Below the pieces are notes generated by a model. It was not told the origin of the DNA and did no database searches. It worked only from the letters and a program-made list of their open reading frames with translations. Below are positions 18,117-27,435 of a stretch of DNA of 61,132 nucleotides, piece by piece. The DNA is from Acetobacter senegalensis. Lineage in GTDB: Bacteria; Pseudomonadota; Alphaproteobacteria; Acetobacterales; Acetobacteraceae. The stretch lies in the NCBI RefSeq assembly GCF_001580995.1, contig NZ_LHZU01000127.1, positions 1 to 61,132 on the forward strand, given 5' to 3'. Positions within the stretch are counted from its first letter, which is position 1. Each line of letters starts with the position of its first letter. The translations under genes were made by a program, and so were the position numbers.

Positions 18117-18982
18117 ACGGCGTGTCGTCAGTTAGTCCCTGAGTGTGGCACGTCAGGGTTGTACTTTGTGTCTGCATGTGCTGACTGTTTTCCCGTTTTT
18201 TGGGGGAGACAGACAGATGCGGCGCTATAGTTTACGCGATGACCAGTGGGAGCGGATAAAGGATCTTCTTCCCGGTCGTGAAGGCTATGTCGGCGGCACT
18301 GTGGCGGACAACCGTCTGTTCGTGGAGGCGGTGCTGTATCGCTATTGCGCGGGCATTCCATGGCGCGACCTTCCTGCCCGTTTCGGGGGCTGGAAAAACG
18401 TGCACCGGCGTCTGCGCCGGTGGTGTGAAAGCGGCGTCATCGAACGGATATTTCGTTATCTGGCCGCTTATCACGACAACGAATACATGATGATCGACAG
18501 CACTATTGTCCGGGCGCATCAGCATAGTGCCGGAGCGCTCAAAAAAGGGTACGGATCAGGCCATCGGACGATCACGAGGCGGGTTGACGACTAAAGATCC
18601 ATGCCATCTGCGACGCGCTGGGTAATCCGGCGGAACTCGGCATCACACCGGGACAGGATGCCGATATCACCCAGGCGGAACCGCTTTTGGAAAACATCGA
18701 CCCGGATACTATCCTTGCTGACAAGGCGTATGACGCGGACAGGTTGATCAATCGGCTGATACAGTGCGGGATTACCCCGGTCATACCGCCAAAACGCAAT
18801 AGAACGATGTAGCGGGAAACCGACTTCGCTCTTTACAGGGAACGTAATCTTGTCGAGCAGTTCTTCAATAAACTCAAACAGTTCCGTGCCATCGCAACCC
18901 GCTACGATAAACTGAGATCGACCTTCCTCGCAGCCGTGCAGTTCGCCTCAATCATCATCCTGCTTAACTGACGACACGCCGT
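18117..18982 (+). mobile_element. IS5-family element (866 bp)
   Basis: Perfect 18-bp terminal inverted repeats ACGGCGTGTCGTCAGTTA (18117-18134) and its complement (18965-18982). The flanks show no convincing target duplication, and the recombinase reading frame does not resume on the right side, so neighbouring DNA was lost. The right repeat supplies the last residues of the membrane-protein frame at 18948-19301. Confidence 0.9.
18217..18968 (+). pseudogene. IS5-family transposase, frameshifted and with nonsense codon
   Basis: Starts at ATG 18217 (MRRYSLRDDQWERIKDLLPG) with the DDE aspartate in MMIDSTIVRAHQHSAGA. The frame is lost around 18550-18590; the continuation reads IHAICDALGNPAELG and ILADKAYDADRLI. 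It meets an in-frame TAG near 18810 (after NRTM) and ends with FLAAVQFASIIILLN. More than one frameshift plus a stop make an inactive copy. Confidence 0.85.
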
Positions 18983-19301
18983 AAGGCTTTAAGAAGCCTA
19001 ACCGTTTTTCTATAAAAATTTTTCGGATAATCATTACTCCCAAAAGAAGCGGACCATTCACGTATATTGAAGTAAACAGACGTTCGACAAAAGGTGAAAA
19101 TTCATTAACGTCCGCTTCACCTTGTGGACCTTGTCCATATTTTATTTGATAGCACATCCAAAAAAACATCACTGTCGGGATAGTGAATTCAAATACAATA
19201 CGTATGTATCTATTTCTAATTTTTGTCGATATAAAACAAAAAACACATTGTAAAATGATAGGAAAGGTCGCAATGAACAAAAATCCTAATGATGTCTCCA
19301 C
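18948..19301 (-). pseudogene. Small membrane protein with C-terminus replaced by IS5 end
   Basis: 117-aa frame with three likely membrane segments: LGFLFIATFPIILQCVFCFI, FTIPTVMFFWMCYQI and YVNGPLLLGVMIIRKIF. Native sequence stops around LGFLKP (near 18983); the last residues (SSVKQDDD) are encoded by the IS5 inverted repeat. It is AT-rich, unlike the flanking IS DNA, and lies 118 bp downstream of the glycine-rich protein pseudogene on the same strand. That gene order (large surface protein, then small multi-pass membrane protein) is what effector-immunity pairs look like, but I recognise neither family. Confidence 0.5.
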
Positions 19302-19419
19302 AATCCTATAAAAAATAGTTTCTGTTTTTTTGATGTTGAAAAATAATTATATAGTTCATTACAATATATCAACATATAGTAAACGTTTATAATTACTGTT
19401 GTTTTTATTATTTTGTATA

Positions 19420-21204
19420 TCATTTTACTTTTCCTGAATTTACATCATCTATTTCTGTCGTCCAGTATTTACTATCACCGCTAAATAAATTAGAGTAATT
19501 CTCTGATTTTTTAAAACCACATCCTAACCCGAGAACATAAGTTTCTGCCTTATTTAAACCTGCTGCAGCTGCAAAAACTCCCACAAGATAATTTGCCCCA
19601 GGTGTCATTGGTTTATAAAAAATGTGGCTTTGTGAATCTCTTTGAATATCAAAAACTTCTCCTTGACCAATGTAATGTGCAAAATTATTTTTTGCATTTA
19701 CCAAAGCCTGTTCTATGCCAACACTTGCTTGATCTGCTTCATATTGTTGCCTAACTGCTTTCCCGGCAGAAACCCCATCTGACAAAGAAAATTTATTAGA
19801 TAATAACAACTGGTTTCCTTGACCATCAGTATAAGTCATAGCATCAGATGGAGAGGTATCGATTACCTTATAAGCGATGGAATCTTGTGAACTAGCAGAA
19901 GCTATCTGAACACCATCAGTTAAGAAACTTTTTGTTTCTCTATAAGTAATCTGTTGATTACCAATTATATCTTCGATAGAAGCAACTGAGCTTCCACCTA
20001 TCTGTGATATATCACGCTCCGTCAAAGCCGATATCTGTTGGCTCAAACCATCGTTTAATTCCTGATTATGAGCCTCATTCCAAATTACATTTTGGATGCT
20101 CAACCCGCCATGCATTTGATCATGGACGAAGGAGATATCACCGTCTGTGGCGGTATGATCATGTATGTTTTCGTAAATTTTGTCGTTGATGATGGTTTTT
20201 TCGGCATCAATATCGATCAGGTCGTTCCGGTTTTGAATAAAGGACGTTTCTTTGCGGCCGAGAGCGTCCATTGTGCTGTTTTTATAGTTGGCATCATAGG
20301 CTTCGGATGCATCGGTCCTGTCCTGCACCCCATTGATCATTGTGAAAATGGCGTCGGTCATCCGCTGGGAATGTGCATATTCCCAGCGCATATCTGACAG
20401 GCTGCGTTCATTTTTGAGGTTATCTTTCAACCAGGCCTGAGTGTTCTGATCTGCATTCTCCCCGTAGAGCTGCTGTTCGTAGCCATCCATAATCCCTTTC
20501 ATATCTGGTGAGTTTATGATGTCAGAACGAATCTCTGTATAGGACTTGCCTGCAACGACCGCCTGAAGATAGTCGGTAACCTGCTGATCCGTTGCGGGTT
20601 TGTCTTCTATATCCGAATAGGCTTTTTCCGCGTCGTTAACTGTTGAGGCGACAGTCACAGTATATCCATGCCCGTTGACATCGGCGTGGTAACGATCTCG
20701 CAGAACAAACTCATTCTGGTTGTCAACAATTGCCAACACCCCATCGGAGTTAAGTTTGGCATGAACTCCGTAAACAGTTGTGACCCCTGGCGCTTCGCCC
20801 CCTCCTCCACCGTCCGCTCCCCCGCCCATGCCTGGGTTTCCTGTTCCACCACCTATGCCACCTCCCATTCCTCCTGAATAACCACCACTGCCGCCTCCGT
20901 GGCCGACGACTTCAATTGGCTCGACTGATGACGTTTCTTCAGCGTAAGGGGTGATTTCGACTTTCTAGACAAGTTTTTCAACAGTTGGGCTGTTAACCCA
21001 GTAATCGTTATTTGTGCCTGATACCGAAAGACCGTTAGTGGTAGAAAGAAGGGAGGTTTTGTCAGAGGAGTTAGGAAAATTGGTGAAAATATCTGTTGTT
21101 GAATTTGGGATATAACTGTGTGCTTAGACATGGTTTCCACCTAAGGAACCTGCTTCATTTGAATTTTTGTGGAAATAAGGGTTATGAATATTCGAATCTG
21201 ACAT
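19420..21204 (-). pseudogene. Glycine-rich repeat protein with variable C-terminus, two in-frame stops
   Basis: A single frame of 594 codons runs from ATG 21204 (MSDSNIHNPYFHKNSNEA) to TGA 19420, broken by TAA at 21124-21126 and TAG at 20965-20967. The protein sense clearly continues through both stops, with uniform polar Asn/Ser/Thr-rich sequence leading into a Gly-rich hinge (~115-145). Then come three ~44-residue repeats of similar pattern (for example ATDQQVTDYLQAVVAGKSYT and ATDGDISFVHDQMHGGLSI), which recall DUF4214-type repeats. A distinct C-terminal domain starts near YKVIDTSPSDAMT. The only long stop-free part begins at an ATG inside the Gly tract (20868), an unlikely start. Function unknown; the modular layout with a swapped C-terminus resembles polymorphic toxins. 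Confidence 0.6.
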
Positions 21205-21293
21205 GATTTTCACCAAATTATTTTGTAAATCTGTATTATCGTTACAAATAAGAATAATGTCAGAATAGACACAAAAACAAATATAACGGAAAT

Positions 21294-21539
21294 ATGCTAA
21301 TTATAATTTTTACGTTCTTTTCACCCTTTTTTGGTATCGTAAAAAACCATCCCTTCATTGATGGGAACAAGCGTAAGGGCTTTGTGCTCTGTGTGCTGTT
21401 TCTGGAACTGAACGGCTATCGTTTCACGGTAGTCCTGGAAGATGCGACGAATGCCGTCCTTGCGCTGGCAGCAGGTCAGATGGATGAACAGGGCTATGCG
21501 GCGTTCCTGGCCACCAATGTCGTATCCGACAGGGTATAA
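21294..21539 (+). pseudogene. doc: Doc/Fic-type toxin, C-terminal fragment
   Basis: Reads FGIVKNHPFIDGNKRKGFVLCVLFLELNGYRF, the Fic/Doc motif HPFxxGNKR, and ends with the usual helical tail (AVLALAAGQMDEQGYAAFLATNV). The first ~12 residues of the frame (MLIIIFTFFSPF) do not belong to the family and the N-terminal half of a normal ~125-aa Doc is missing. No Phd-type antitoxin is present. The fragment is therefore probably an inactive relic; the catalytic histidine survives. Confidence 0.75.
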
Positions 21540-21628
21540 CTGCGGGCGAGGCAGAAATGGAATTAGCGTGCAGTTTTTGACAGATCGTCCAGTGATCTCT
21601 TGTTTATTCAGACTGGTGGAGAAAGTAT

Positions 21629-21829
21629 GTGAATACTCTTCTACCATTTTTTCTGGTGGGTGGCTTTTGCTCCATTCTGGGTATTTTACTCACTGCTATT
21701 GGGTATTCAGTTTGGAAGCTGTTTAGTCAAAAAAGTATTCAGAAGCGGATGATATGGTTTTTTATCTTTGTTATTCCCATTTGGGCTTTATCCACATTCT
21801 TTGAAATTTTGGTCTCCCTGAAAAGACTA
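21629..21829 (+). pseudogene. Small membrane protein truncated by IS5-type element
   Basis: GTG 21629 opens a frame with two membrane segments (LLPFFLVGGFCSILGILLTAIGY and MIWFFIFVIPIWALSTFF). The element inserted at 21830 ends it after about 67 native residues. Family not recognised; AT-rich like the region to its left. Confidence 0.4.
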
Positions 21830-22678
21830 GGACCTGTTAGATCTTGAAATTCTTCCCATATTATCGGGATGGGAGAAGGAGACGGAACCGGTACTTTTAG
21901 GGACGAGACATGGGTGATCTGGGAACCTCTGATTGAAGCGGTTCGCCCACGAGGCAAGACGCCACCCCATGATCTGCGGCGCACGATAGCAGCGATTTTC
22001 TGGCGCCATGAGAATGGCGCGAAATGGCGGAGTATCCCCGCTGAACTGGGTCCTTGGTGGCGGGCAGCACAACTTTTCATCCGCTGGGCGAAACTGGGCG
22101 TGTGGGAACGCCTGCTCGAACTGGTTCAGGACCAACACGGAGTGGCGTTCGGAATGACTTTTCTGGATGGTACAAACATCAGGGCTCACCACAAAGCGGC
22201 GGGAGCCCAAAAAAAGGGGCCTCTTTCGAAGAACGAGACCATCGTGAAGCACTTGGCCGTTCTCGCGGCGGCTATGGCACGAAAGTCTGCGTGATCGCTG
22301 ATGGGCATGGAAAAGCCTTCGGTTTTGCGCTGGCCCCCGGACAGGCTCATGAACTGCCCCTGGCACCAGCCATGCTCGACAGCCTTCCCGCCATTCCCCT
22401 GTGGGTCGTGGCGGACAAGGGCTACGCTTCGAACGCCTTTCGTGAACGGATATGGGACATGGACATGGGAGCCCGGCCAGCCATTCCCGCGAAACGACGC
22501 GATGGGGCGGTCGCCTGCCCAAAATGGGCCTATCGGTGTCGGCATCTCGTTGAGAACCTCTGGGCTCGCCTCAAGGAGTGGCGCGCTGTCGCAACCAGAT
22601 ATGAAAAAACAGCAACGTCGTTCCTCGCCGTCATCCACATCGCTGCCGCAGCAGACTGGATCAAGACATAACAGGCCC
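21830..22678 (+). mobile_element. IS5-type (IS427-like) element with overlapping ORFs
   Basis: 849 bp bounded by near-perfect ~18-bp inverted repeats, GGACCTGTTAGATCTTGA (21830-21847) and the complement of GGGCCTGTTATGTCTTGA (22661-22678), with TA on both flanks as the probable target duplication. It carries two overlapping transposase frames and looks structurally complete. Confidence 0.85.
21869..22671 (+). CDS. IS5-type transposase made by -1 frameshifting (orfA/orfB)
   Basis: The first frame (21869-22294) holds the N-terminal part (WEPLIEAVRPRGKTPPHD) and the first DDE aspartate (FLDGTNIRAHHKAAGA). The second frame (continuing to TAA 22671) has GRSRGGYGTKVCVIADG, WVVADKGYASNAF and the closing LVENLWARLKEWRAVATRYEKTA. 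They join at the heptamer A-AAA-AAG (22210-22216), read as CAA AAA AAG in the first frame: a canonical -1 slippery site. A full-length product therefore needs programmed frameshifting, the known strategy of this IS group. No other lesion is seen, so it may be active. Confidence 0.8.
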
Positions 22679-22793
22679 TAAATCTAGCATCAGCAGTCTT
22701 CCGTTTGTGGATCAGCCTGAATTTTCTGTCGATAGAAGCACTATTCCTTCTCCTTAAAGGGAGGTCGGGAGACGCACGCCATCATTACGGTCT

Positions 22794-22821
22794 GTCAAGA
22801 AAGTGTGTCGTCCCGTCAAGA
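22794..22821 (+). promoter_or_regulatory. Direct repeat GTCAAGA, two helical turns apart
   Basis: GTCAAGA occurs at 22794-22800 and 22815-22821, exactly 21 bp apart, about 100 bp upstream of the receptor start at 22918. Paired direct repeats with this spacing suit an AraC-family dimer, and an AraC gene lies in the cluster (28797). A related element (CTTGACA, complement TGTCAAG) stands upstream of that AraC gene near 28698. Inference only. Confidence 0.4.
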
Positions 22822-22917
22822 CTGCGCATCACGAGATTTGGTAGAGAAAAAATGTAACACATTCGTATCGACATGAGGGGGCACATCTTCCCGCTCTTAT
22901 GAGGAGACGACCATATT

Positions 22918-25329
22918 ATGCTATTCGGGTACCGCCCCCCTCTTGTCATCGCCATTTCAATTTTAAGCTTCAGTGTAAACGCAGCAGCAATGCCGCATCA
23001 CCCCACAAAACGCCTGCCTGCAACGGATAAATCAAGGCGCATCCCGACTACATCTGGTCGGAAAACTGCCATTATCAAGTCTTCAAGCGAAGCCATTTCT
23101 GTCACGGGCGCTCATCGTTCACATGGCGTACAAGAGGTTGTAGGTTCGGCAGCTATTCGTGCCGAAACACCTGGAACTAGCGTTCTCAAAGTTCTGGGAA
23201 AGCTGCCAGGCATCATGCTTCAATCTGCGGATGCACAGGGTGTAGACATCTGGTCGCAGATGTTTTTCATGCATGGTTTCCTGCAGAACCAGGTCGGCAT
23301 GACCCTTGATGGCATTCCACTTGGAGATCAGCAGTACCATTCCTTCAACGGCCTCAATATCATTAATGCCATCGCTTCCGAGAATATCGGACATATGGTG
23401 ATTTCCCAAGGCGCTGGCGCAGAAGCTATTGCCAGCACCTCCAACCTTGGTGGATCGATCGAATATTTCTCCAGCGACCCGAAGCATAAAGCTGGCGGCC
23501 AAATCGCCCAAACCTTCGGGTCCAGTATGAACATGCACACCTTCATTCGTTTCGATACCGGAGACCTGAACAAGACCGGTACGCGGATGTATGCCTCCTA
23601 CATGCGTAACAACCTTAACAAATGGAAAGGCGGCGGCAATCAGTTCATGCAGCAGGTCAATGCCAAGATCGTGCAGCCCATCGGAGAAGACAGCCATATC
23701 TCCGCTATCTTCGACTGGGGCGACCTTGATCAGTATCAATATCAGGATCTGTCGTTTGACATGCTGAACAATTATGGCTCCAGTCTGGACAATTTCATCG
23801 GCACTCCCAAAGCCTATGAGAAAGCCTATAAGCTGGCACTTGCCGCTAACAACAAGCCAGGAGGAGCCCTTCCTGCTGGCTACAGCAAGCTCTCGGACCC
23901 GTATGATGCCTCATATTATGACGGCGGGACGGTCGAACGTGACTATCTTGGCGGCCTGAACATGGACTTCGCCCTGACATCACGCCTACGCTGGAAATCG
24001 ACCATTTATGCGCAGGGGCAATATGGACGCGGCACATGGGCCAGCCCCTATCCATGGTATTCGGATGGCTTAATGCCGAATGGATCTCCGCTTTTCGACC
24101 AGATCACCCTCGAACATGCCCAGCGCGGAGGCTTCACCTCAGCCCTGCATTACCAGATCGCCAATAATGATCTGAGCGCTGGTATCTGGTACGAACATTA
24201 TCATGTGAATGTAGGCCGCAACGCCTACGAGGAACCAGTTCTTGGCGAAGGCAACCCGATCAACTCGATGGGATCATTGCCTGACCCAACGGCCCATTTG
24301 TGGGGCGACAGCTTCTCGTCCAACAGCTTCACGGCTTTCGTTCAGGACACCTATCGCGTCCTGCCGAATGTAAGCCTGCATTTTGGCTTCAAATCCCTCT
24401 GGCAATCCGTAACCGGTAATCAGACCGCCAACATTCCAGCCTATACTGGCACAGATGCCCTCGCCAGCGGCACGGTAACAACTGCCCGCGCGTTCCTCCC
24501 GCATATCAGTGGAGACTGGCATTTCCTCAAGAACCACGAATTATTCTTCGATATCGCCGAGAACGTAAAATCATACCCGATCGCAGGCTACAAAGGCGGC
24601 GCCTCGCCGTTCGCAATGACCCAGAGCGCTTACGATCAGACCATGGGGGCTGGAAAGATGAAGCCTGAAACCAACTGGAATTTTGCAGTCGGCTACCGCT
24701 ACGTGGACCATCTGCTGAACGCCAGCCTCTACGCTTACCATACGAATTTCCGCAACCGCCTGCAGCAGATAACCAGCGGCCCGATCACAAACCCTTATTC
24801 CGCTGTTATGAATGTGGGCGGTGTCACAATGAACGGCGTGGATGCAGCTCTGGTTATCACTCCTGTAACAGGACTGTCTCTATCCAACTCCATCAGCTGG
24901 AATCATGCAACCTACGACCAGAACGTAACCAGTGGCGGCACAACTTATGCCATCGCTGGACAGCAGATCGTCAACTATCCGCGCTTCATGTATAAGGCGA
25001 GCCTGTCCTACACGTGGCGTGACCTCAGCGCTCATATCGACACGATCTATATGGGTAAGCGCAATTATACCTATACTGGTGATCTGAGCATTCCATCCTA
25101 CTGGCTGACCAGTGCTGGCGCACAGTATCATCTGCGCAATCTGGGACAGTATAATCGGCACCTCGGCTTCCTGCAGAACCTTACCTTCAGTTTCAATGTC
25201 TATAACCTGACCAATACAACCTATATTGCCACCGCCGGCGAGAACGGAAACTCCATGTCCGGAGACAACCAGTCCTTCCTTATCGGGGCCCCGCGGCAGT
25301 ATTTCGGCTCCATCGCAGCAGCGTTCTGA
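22918..25329 (+). CDS. TonB-dependent receptor of the phospholipid/ethanolamine cluster
   Basis: 803-aa outer-membrane receptor. Signal peptide MLFGYRPPLVIAISILSFSVNAAA; start ATG 22918 follows GAGGAG. The plug shows FFMHGFLQNQVGMTLDGIPLG and ISQGAGAEAIASTSNLGGSIE; the barrel ends YFGSIAAAF with a terminal aromatic. It is a paralogue of the receptors at 414-2906 and 58168-60540. It is followed after 36 bp by phospholipase C, and the other phospholipase C in the window is also paired with such a receptor, so the ligand is more likely tied to phospholipid breakdown than to ethanolamine ammonia-lyase. Cobalamin, the cofactor of EutBC, is an alternative ligand that I cannot exclude. Confidence 0.9.
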   Translation: MLFGYRPPLVIAISILSFSVNAAAMPHHPTKRLPATDKSRRIPTTSGRKTAIIKSSSEAISVTGAHRSHGVQEVVGSAAIRAETPGTSVLKVLGKLPGIMLQSADAQGVDIWSQMFFMHGFLQNQVGMTLDGIPLGDQQYHSFNGLNIINAIASENIGHMVISQGAGAEAIASTSNLGGSIEYFSSDPKHKAGGQIAQTFGSSMNMHTFIRFDTGDLNKTGTRMYASYMRNNLNKWKGGGNQFMQQVNAKIVQPIGEDSHISAIFDWGDLDQYQYQDLSFDMLNNYGSSLDNFIGTPKAYEKAYKLALAANNKPGGALPAGYSKLSDPYDASYYDGGTVERDYLGGLNMDFALTSRLRWKSTIYAQGQYGRGTWASPYPWYSDGLMPNGSPLFDQITLEHAQRGGFTSALHYQIANNDLSAGIWYEHYHVNVGRNAYEEPVLGEGNPINSMGSLPDPTAHLWGDSFSSNSFTAFVQDTYRVLPNVSLHFGFKSLWQSVTGNQTANIPAYTGTDALASGTVTTARAFLPHISGDWHFLKNHELFFDIAENVKSYPIAGYKGGASPFAMTQSAYDQTMGAGKMKPETNWNFAVGYRYVDHLLNASLYAYHTNFRNRLQQITSGPITNPYSAVMNVGGVTMNGVDAALVITPVTGLSLSNSISWNHATYDQNVTSGGTTYAIAGQQIVNYPRFMYKASLSYTWRDLSAHIDTIYMGKRNYTYTGDLSIPSYWLTSAGAQYHLRNLGQYNRHLGFLQNLTFSFNVYNLTNTTYIATAGENGNSMSGDNQSFLIGAPRQYFGSIAAAF

Positions 25330-25365
25330 GGCTCGCCACCCTTCCGACGGGTAAGGAGATCACAC

Positions 25366-27435
25366 ATGTCGCAGTTTAATGTGGGCAGACGGTTTTTCAT
25401 GAAAGCCGGAGCCACTGCCGCTAGCATGACGCTCCTGCCCGCAAACATCCGCAAGGCTCTTGCCATTCCCGCCAGACGTCCAACTGGCACGATCCAGGAT
25501 GTCGAACATGTTGTGCTGCTCATGCAGGAAAACCGATCTTTTGATCACTATTTCGGAGCTCTCGGTGGTGTACGGGGTTATGGGGATCCCCGTGCTCTCC
25601 ACCTACCAGACGGAAACCCTGTCTTCGCCCAGCCAGACGGACAGGGGCAGCATATCCTGCCTTTCCGCCTGAACGCTGTTCATACATCTTCGGCCTGTCT
25701 TGCTAGCCTTGATCATAGTTGGAAGGCCTCTCAAGCCGTCTGGAATGAGTGGGATGTCTGGATTCCGCATAAGACTGCAATGACCATGGGACATTTTACG
25801 CGCGAAGACATTCCTTATTACTATGCTTTAGCAGAATCTTTCACGATCTGTGATGCCTACCATGCGTCCATTTTCGGCCCTACCAATCCAAACCGCCTCT
25901 ATTTTTTTACCGGTACGAGTGGCCTGGCTGTTGGGAACCAGGGACCTCAGGTCACGGTCAATATCGATGACGGTAATCCCTCGGCCGATAGCGCGCTTGA
26001 TAATCCCTCTTTCAGGCCCTTTGACTGGAAAACCTATCCAGAGTGCTTGCAGGAAGCTGGAGTTTCATGGCGCGTCTATCAGGAATATGACAATTTTACT
26101 GACAATCCCCTCCAGTCTTTTGCCACATTCAGGAATGTTCCTGCAGAAAGCTGGCAACACAAACGGGCACGCCAGATCGTTCCGGGATCGCATGCAGATA
26201 ACAGCGCCACCTCTGAAGGGCGGTTTCTGGTAGAAGAGTTCGAGAAAGACGTAGCATCCGGAAAATTACCACAGGTCTCATGGATCGTACCTTCCCAAGC
26301 CATGTCCGAGCATCCGGATGCTCCGCCGGGGTATGGCGAAAGCCTGATCTCAAGGCTGATGGATGTGTTTGTGCGTCATCCGGAGGTCTGGGCAAAAACC
26401 GTGTTTATCCTCAATTATGATGAGAATGACGGTTTTTTTGACCATATGCCAGCACCTGTCCCGCCTCTCCGTGCCGATGATCCGTTACAGGGCTACAGTT
26501 CTGTCCCGTTGGACGGGGAGGCCTTAGGGAGCGTTGCGGTCGGGCTCGGCCCACGTGTTCCCGCGATTGTCATCTCTCCTTGGACAAAAGGGGGATGGGT
26601 TAATTCTCAGCTCTTTGACCATACATCCGTTCTCAGGTTCCTCGAAGCCAGATTCGGTGTACCTGCGCCCAACATTACCCCATGGCGCAGGACAGTCTGT
26701 GGCGACCTGACAAGTATTTTCGATTTCACGAACGCCGACCCGCACTGGAATACCAATCTTCCCGAAACTGAACATTATTTGGCTGAAACACGGGCATCCT
26801 GCCGCCTTCCTGCGCCCAGTATCCCGCAGCTGCAAACAATGCCACGTCAGGAAATCACCCAGCGCCCCGCCCGTGCATTACCCTACGCCCTGACCGCAGA
26901 TCTTGTAAGCGACAGGGCCAACCGGCACAGCCTCCATCTTGCCAATATCGGAACGCAAGGCGCAGTCTTCCAGCTTCTGGAGCAAGGTCGCCCTATGCGG
27001 CACTATACTTTAGGCCCGGGTCACATGCATGACATTCTTCTGACCCCGCACGAGACTTATTCAATAACCCTTCACGGTCCGGACGGATTTTACCGTGCTT
27101 TTTCGGGCTCTGATCTTCTGGAGGCTGTTCTTGAAACGGGCACATCCTGCGATCAGATCACCCTGAAAATCCGAAATTCTTCTCCTATAGCTCGTAATTT
27201 CACCATTTCTAGCGCTTACACCACCTCCGATATACGCAAGGTCACTCTTTTCTCACAACAGGAAGCACAGATTACGTGGGACATTTCCATCAGTGATAAT
27301 TGGTACGATCTCGTCGTGACCGAAACCTCCACGCGACTTAGCCCGACCAACAAAGCCATGCTGCATTTCGCCGGCCACATCCAGACCGGACGTCCGAGCC
27401 GAACGGATCCGCTGATGGGCCGATACAGCGTATGA
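25366..27435 (+). CDS. Tat-exported phospholipase C (acid-phosphatase superfamily)
   Basis: 689 aa, the usual size for the PlcN/PlcH family ('phosphocholine-specific' phospholipase C). The Tat motif is RRFFMKAG (residues ~9-16). Catalytic-domain landmarks: LLMQENRSFDHYFGALGGVRGYGDPRA at ~50, ILNYDENDGFFDHMPAP at ~346, SPWTKGGWVNSQLFDHTSVLRFLEARFG at ~405; two C-terminal beta domains follow, closing with GRPSRTDPLMG. Cleaves phospholipids to diacylglycerol and the phospho-head group outside the inner membrane. The stop overlaps the next gene's start as ATGA. With the phosphatase and ethanolamine genes downstream, phosphatidylethanolamine is the most sensible substrate here, although the family name points to phosphatidylcholine. 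Confidence 0.92.
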   Translation: MSQFNVGRRFFMKAGATAASMTLLPANIRKALAIPARRPTGTIQDVEHVVLLMQENRSFDHYFGALGGVRGYGDPRALHLPDGNPVFAQPDGQGQHILPFRLNAVHTSSACLASLDHSWKASQAVWNEWDVWIPHKTAMTMGHFTREDIPYYYALAESFTICDAYHASIFGPTNPNRLYFFTGTSGLAVGNQGPQVTVNIDDGNPSADSALDNPSFRPFDWKTYPECLQEAGVSWRVYQEYDNFTDNPLQSFATFRNVPAESWQHKRARQIVPGSHADNSATSEGRFLVEEFEKDVASGKLPQVSWIVPSQAMSEHPDAPPGYGESLISRLMDVFVRHPEVWAKTVFILNYDENDGFFDHMPAPVPPLRADDPLQGYSSVPLDGEALGSVAVGLGPRVPAIVISPWTKGGWVNSQLFDHTSVLRFLEARFGVPAPNITPWRRTVCGDLTSIFDFTNADPHWNTNLPETEHYLAETRASCRLPAPSIPQLQTMPRQEITQRPARALPYALTADLVSDRANRHSLHLANIGTQGAVFQLLEQGRPMRHYTLGPGHMHDILLTPHETYSITLHGPDGFYRAFSGSDLLEAVLETGTSCDQITLKIRNSSPIARNFTISSAYTTSDIRKVTLFSQQEAQITWDISISDNWYDLVVTETSTRLSPTNKAMLHFAGHIQTGRPSRTDPLMGRYSV

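Noticed and set aside
20853..21140. 95-aa minus-strand ORF starting MSKHTV overlapping the Gly-rich gene
   Set aside because: It is a different frame of the same DNA; the frame through the two stop codons gives the coherent protein leading into the Gly-rich region.
22679..22917. Possible cobalamin riboswitch before the EutBC-linked receptor
   Set aside because: I looked for the B12-box and conserved core sequences and saw none here or before eutB.
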